From: Nocardia tenerifensis NBRC 101015
Lineage (GTDB): Bacteria > Actinomycetota > Actinomycetes > Mycobacteriales > Mycobacteriaceae
DNA: 43,497 bases
Direction of reading: 5' to 3'
Assembly (NCBI RefSeq): GCF_000308715.1
Contig: NZ_BAGH01000055.1
Coordinates: 1 to 43,497 of the forward strand
The notes below the pieces were generated by a model. It did no database searches. It saw only the letters and a list, made by a program, of their open reading frames with translations, and was not told the origin of the DNA. A program made the translations under genes and the position numbers. Below, piece after piece: positions 40,707 to 43,497 of the stretch (within the stretch, counting starts at the first letter, position 1; every line of letters starts with the position of its first letter).

Positions 40707-42740
40707 TTACAGTGCGACGCGCTGGTCCGGGGGAAGGTACAGCCGATCAGATTCTTTGACGTCGAAAGCTGTGTAGAATTCCGGCAGATTGCGAACCACT
40801 TGGTTGCAGCGGAACTCTGCAGGCGAGTGGGTGTCGATGGCGAGAAGTCGCTCTGTGTACTCCTTCGTTTGTTTTTCTCGCCAACTGCGGGCCCAGGACA
40901 AGAACATCGTCCGGAGATCCGGTTCTTCACCCCTCCGCTGCGCTGCGCGCAGGTAGGCGGCCAGCGCGATCTGCAGTCCCCGGAGGTCCGCCAGGTTCTC
41001 TCCGACGGTGAACTCACCGTTGACATGTTTACCTGGATCGACGCCCTCGGGCACGAGCACGTCATATTGGGCGATCAGTTGATTGGTTTTGGCGTCGAAT
41101 GCAGTCCGGTCAGTCGCTGTCCACCAGTCTCGGCGGTTCCCGTCGCCATCGTACTTGGATCCCTGGTCATCGAATCCATGTCCAATCTCGTGTCCGATGG
41201 TGGCGCCGACCGCGCCATAATTGACCGCAGTCTTTGCGTCCTTGTCGAAGAACGGTGGCTGGAGATACGCCGCCGGAAAAACGATCTGATTGAAGGTTGC
41301 CTGGTAGTACGCGTTGACGGTTTGTGGGGTCATGCTCCATTCGGCCTTATCAACTGGCTTGCCGAGCTGGTCGAACGAACGCTTCGCTTCGAAATCATTG
41401 ATGGCACGCAAGGAATGGATTAGCCGGCCTCTCGTGACCTGAAGTTTAGAATAGTCGACCCATTTATCTGGATAGCCGATCTTCGTATCGAATTTTTCCA
41501 ACTTTGCTATCGCCGCTGCACGGGTCTCCGGTGACATCCATGAGGACTTCGTGAAACTTTCCTTGTATGCAGCCATCAGATCGCCGACCATCTCTATGGC
41601 GCGGTCTTTGGCTTTCGGTGGAAAGTATTCCGCCACATACAGCTTACCTAGCTGCTCACCCAGATATTCGTCTATCGTCGCGACTGCAGACTTCCAACGC
41701 TCTGGACGCTCGTCCTGGCCGTTGATGATCCGGCCAAAGAAGTCGAAGTTCGCGTCGTTGATTGCCTTGGGCAGAAATTTGGCGTATGTACGAACGAGGT
41801 ACAACTTCAAATAGTCGCGCCAGAGAGCAATGTCTACGTCAGCCCACAACTTGCCGGCCTCGACGATGTACGAAGGCTGACCTACCACCAACGTTTCGAA
41901 CAGTCGTTTCGGTTGATCGGTGGTACCGGCCAACCAAGCATCCCAATCGAATTGAGGTGCGCTGGAGATCAGTTCGTTCCAACTGCGGACGTTGTATGTC
42001 GCGTCCGCATTTCGATTGCGGACGCTGTCCCAATGCCCAGCCGCGATCCGCTTCTCCAGGTCGAATACCCGTTGTGCCATAGCTGTCGGCTCTGGGAATC
42101 CGGCTCCAATGGCGATTCGTTCCAGAAACGTACGGTATCCATCGAGCTGTACAGAGAACTCAGGCTTGCGGTAGTACTGCTCGTTGAGGCCGGTGCCTGA
42201 CTGAGTCAGCGTCGGAATGTGCTTGGTCGAGTCTTTCCGATCGATGCCGACGCTCAACCCGATGAGGCCTGCGATAGGCAACTCGGCCATGACCTTGGCC
42301 AGATCCTGCTTAGCGGTCGCCGTATCGATCTTGGCGAACAGATCCTCCAGCGGTGACATACCCTGTCGTTCGATTTCGTCGAGATCGAGCCGGGCGTCGT
42401 ACAGATCGCGAATCTGCTGCGCTTCAGAGCCGGCCTTGGGATCTTTGATGCCTTCTATGATGGCGCGGAGTTGCATCTCCGTTCGGTCCGACGCTTCGCT
42501 CGATGCCCCCACCGACACCTTGTCCGGCGTCAGTTGAAACTCGCGGAGCCATTTGCCGTTGACGTAGCGATACAGATCGTCCTGTGGACGGATGGTCTCG
42601 TCGGCGCCGCTCAAGTCCACCGCGGTGAGTGGTTTGCTCTCGTCGTCCGAGCATCCGACCAGTGCTGCTGCAGCGGGCACGAGCCCGAGCGCGAGCAGGA
42701 ATGCACGCCGATCAAGGCGCACCGAGTCCGACGCTGCCAC
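40707..42740 (-). CDS. M13-family (neprilysin-like) zinc metallopeptidase, Tat lipoprotein (copy B)
   Basis: 677 residues from a GTG at 42740 behind GGGGAG. An ATG at 42824 would add a long extension before the signal. D-R-R-A-F-L-L-A-L-G is the twin-arginine motif and V-G-C-S the lipobox. H-E-I-G-H is at about 517-521, with the third ligand in G-E-N-L-A-D-L-R-G, and N-A-Y-Y is the substrate-binding block. It clearly aligns with copy A along its length but is AT-richer, like the lan genes. It shares the lanT terminator region. A role in cleaving the exported precursor's leader, or in self-protection, is the natural hypothesis; general peptide turnover is the alternative. Confidence 0.92.
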   Translation of the reverse strand: MAASDSVRLDRRAFLLALGLVPAAAALVGCSDDESKPLTAVDLSGADETIRPQDDLYRYVNGKWLREFQLTPDKVSVGASSEASDRTEMQLRAIIEGIKDPKAGSEAQQIRDLYDARLDLDEIERQGMSPLEDLFAKIDTATAKQDLAKVMAELPIAGLIGLSVGIDRKDSTKHIPTLTQSGTGLNEQYYRKPEFSVQLDGYRTFLERIAIGAGFPEPTAMAQRVFDLEKRIAAGHWDSVRNRNADATYNVRSWNELISSAPQFDWDAWLAGTTDQPKRLFETLVVGQPSYIVEAGKLWADVDIALWRDYLKLYLVRTYAKFLPKAINDANFDFFGRIINGQDERPERWKSAVATIDEYLGEQLGKLYVAEYFPPKAKDRAIEMVGDLMAAYKESFTKSSWMSPETRAAAIAKLEKFDTKIGYPDKWVDYSKLQVTRGRLIHSLRAINDFEAKRSFDQLGKPVDKAEWSMTPQTVNAYYQATFNQIVFPAAYLQPPFFDKDAKTAVNYGAVGATIGHEIGHGFDDQGSKYDGDGNRRDWWTATDRTAFDAKTNQLIAQYDVLVPEGVDPGKHVNGEFTVGENLADLRGLQIALAAYLRAAQRRGEEPDLRTMFLSWARSWREKQTKEYTERLLAIDTHSPAEFRCNQVVRNLPEFYTAFDVKESDRLYLPPDQRVAL

Positions 42741-42930
42741 CAAAACCCGCTCCCCGGCGCGGGGCTGTTCCCGCACCATCTCTAGTAGTGAGTGTGCTGC
42801 GGACGAGGCTACAGGGATTGCCATCTCAGAGAAGCGGTCAGAGGTCGATGCGTCGGGCTGGTGAGTGGAAGATGCTGTAGCGATCCTTGATGTCGCAGCA
42901 GGATAGAGCAAAGCCCGACCACGCACTATC

Positions 42931-43304
42931 TGGTTGCAGCGGAACTCCGGGGGTGCGCGAGTTCGTGTCCGTTAGTCTCGGCGCACTTGCGCTTGCTTGT
43001 ATCGCCAGTCGTGCGCTTGCGACGGGACATCGATTGGCGGCCGAGATCGCCAGCGCTCCTGCAACTTTCGACGATGCGGAACACGGTTGACGAGTTCATC
43101 AGCTAGTGCGGTGCGGCGAGGCCGTCATCGGTGGCGGGTACCGGGTCGCGTCCTCATTCTGGCGCAAGCCATCGATGTTCACGATATGCACTGGGCGATT
43201 GAGCTTTCGGCCCTGGTTCGGGCGCGGTTTCACCTGCTGCGTTCCACCAGTCATGCAGGTATCCGTCGCCATCTTGCGCAGGCCTGATCATTGAAGCCGT
43301 ACTG
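42931..43304 (-). pseudogene. Remnant of a third M13 peptidase
   Basis: TGGTTGCAGCGGAACTC at 42931-42947 is identical to 40801-40817 of copy B, which encodes the E-F-R-C-N-Q block near the C-terminus. At 43284-43304 the minus strand reads Q-Y-G-F-N-D-Q, the counterpart of H-G-F-D-D-Q in the zinc region, with H-E-I-G-H lost. Between them only scattered similarity remains and the frame is broken. The order and spacing agree with an M13 3' half on the minus strand. Confidence 0.72.
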
Positions 43305-43497
43305 ATCTAAGCTGTGACGACTGGGCCGCCTCCACCGTGGCCCTGTCTCTATTGTCGCCGGGCGGGCCGAGTCAATCGGAGCCACGCCGTTCCTTCGTTG
43401 GTCCCAAACGGAACGACCCGAGTGCTGTAGGCCACGGAGGACGGGTTGACCTACCTCCACCGTGTGGAGCAACTCATTCGAACAGGACATCTCGCTG
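43305..43497. other. Window end, no recognisable gene
   Basis: No M13 similarity could be followed beyond the F-N-D-Q block. A 6-bp stem CTCCAC-CGT-GTGGAG (43455-43469) is the only structure noted. Confidence 0.4.

Noticed and set aside
42887..43090. 67-codon plus-strand frame with a hydrophobic segment, considered as a small secreted peptide
   Set aside because: It overlaps the M13 remnant on the opposite strand and has no ribosome-binding site or lantibiotic-like pattern.

Overview
The window is high-GC actinobacterial DNA, most likely from Nocardia or a close relative in the Mycobacteriales. The evidence is the gene order and protein features of the S10 ribosomal operon, IdeR/DtxR-type iron boxes (19-bp motifs around GGCTAACC), an ECF42 sigma factor with its DGPF partner, an MMPL transporter, a siderophore-interacting protein and Tat-type lipoproteins. 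No rRNA, tRNA, CRISPR array, insertion sequence or replication origin was seen.

Layout. 1-1.84 kb: end of a secreted lipase, a hotdog-fold protein under a palindromic operator, and a small secreted protein. 1.85-7.6 kb: the complete S10 operon (rpsJ-rplC-rplD-rplW-rplB-rpsS-rplV-rpsC-rplP-rpmC-rpsQ), with a candidate promoter, a leader of about 350 nt and a textbook terminator. 7.6-8.4 kb: a VapBC-type toxin-antitoxin pair with a palindromic promoter. 8.5-16 kb: a conserved phosphatase-like protein, an MFS transporter, a split-barrel (PPOX) flavin/F420 enzyme and a DGPF/ECF42 pair sharing a nearly identical promoter element, then an EXLDI protein and an MMPL transporter gene broken by a one-base frameshift. 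16-23.5 kb (minus strand): a DUF2637 membrane protein with a long Asn-Gly-His repeat tail, a CPBP protease, a pseudouridine synthase, a glycolipid-binding-family protein with an F420-type enzyme, and a membrane-anchored PAF-acetylhydrolase-like esterase. 23.6-31.8 kb: an iron locus with a siderophore-interacting reductase, a ferric-siderophore binding lipoprotein, a SagB-type oxidoreductase and a 14-TM MFS exporter, with two IdeR-like boxes. Three paralogous DUF6545 membrane proteins are interleaved, the third decayed. 31.9-33.3 kb: an NTF2-like protein and an atypical regulator.

33.3-43.5 kb holds the most interesting system. It is an apparently horizontally acquired, AT-richer class III lanthipeptide cluster: LanKC synthetase (TTG start), a 48-residue precursor gene that is easily missed (38439-38585), and an ABC transporter. 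The order KC-A-T is that of the labyrinthopeptin cluster. The precursor has the class III leader motif L-D-L-Q and two perfect Ser-x2-Ser-x3-Cys motifs, predicting a two-labionin peptide. No leader protease is fused to the transporter. Two M13 (neprilysin-like) Tat/lipoprotein metallopeptidases flank the cluster, and a third M13 remnant lies at the window end. These are candidate leader-removal or immunity peptidases.

Start codons were moved from the longest open frame wherever a Shine-Dalgarno sequence, a -10 hexamer or a homologous N-terminus argued for it; each entry says so. Product calls come from recognising motifs by eye; no database search was run.
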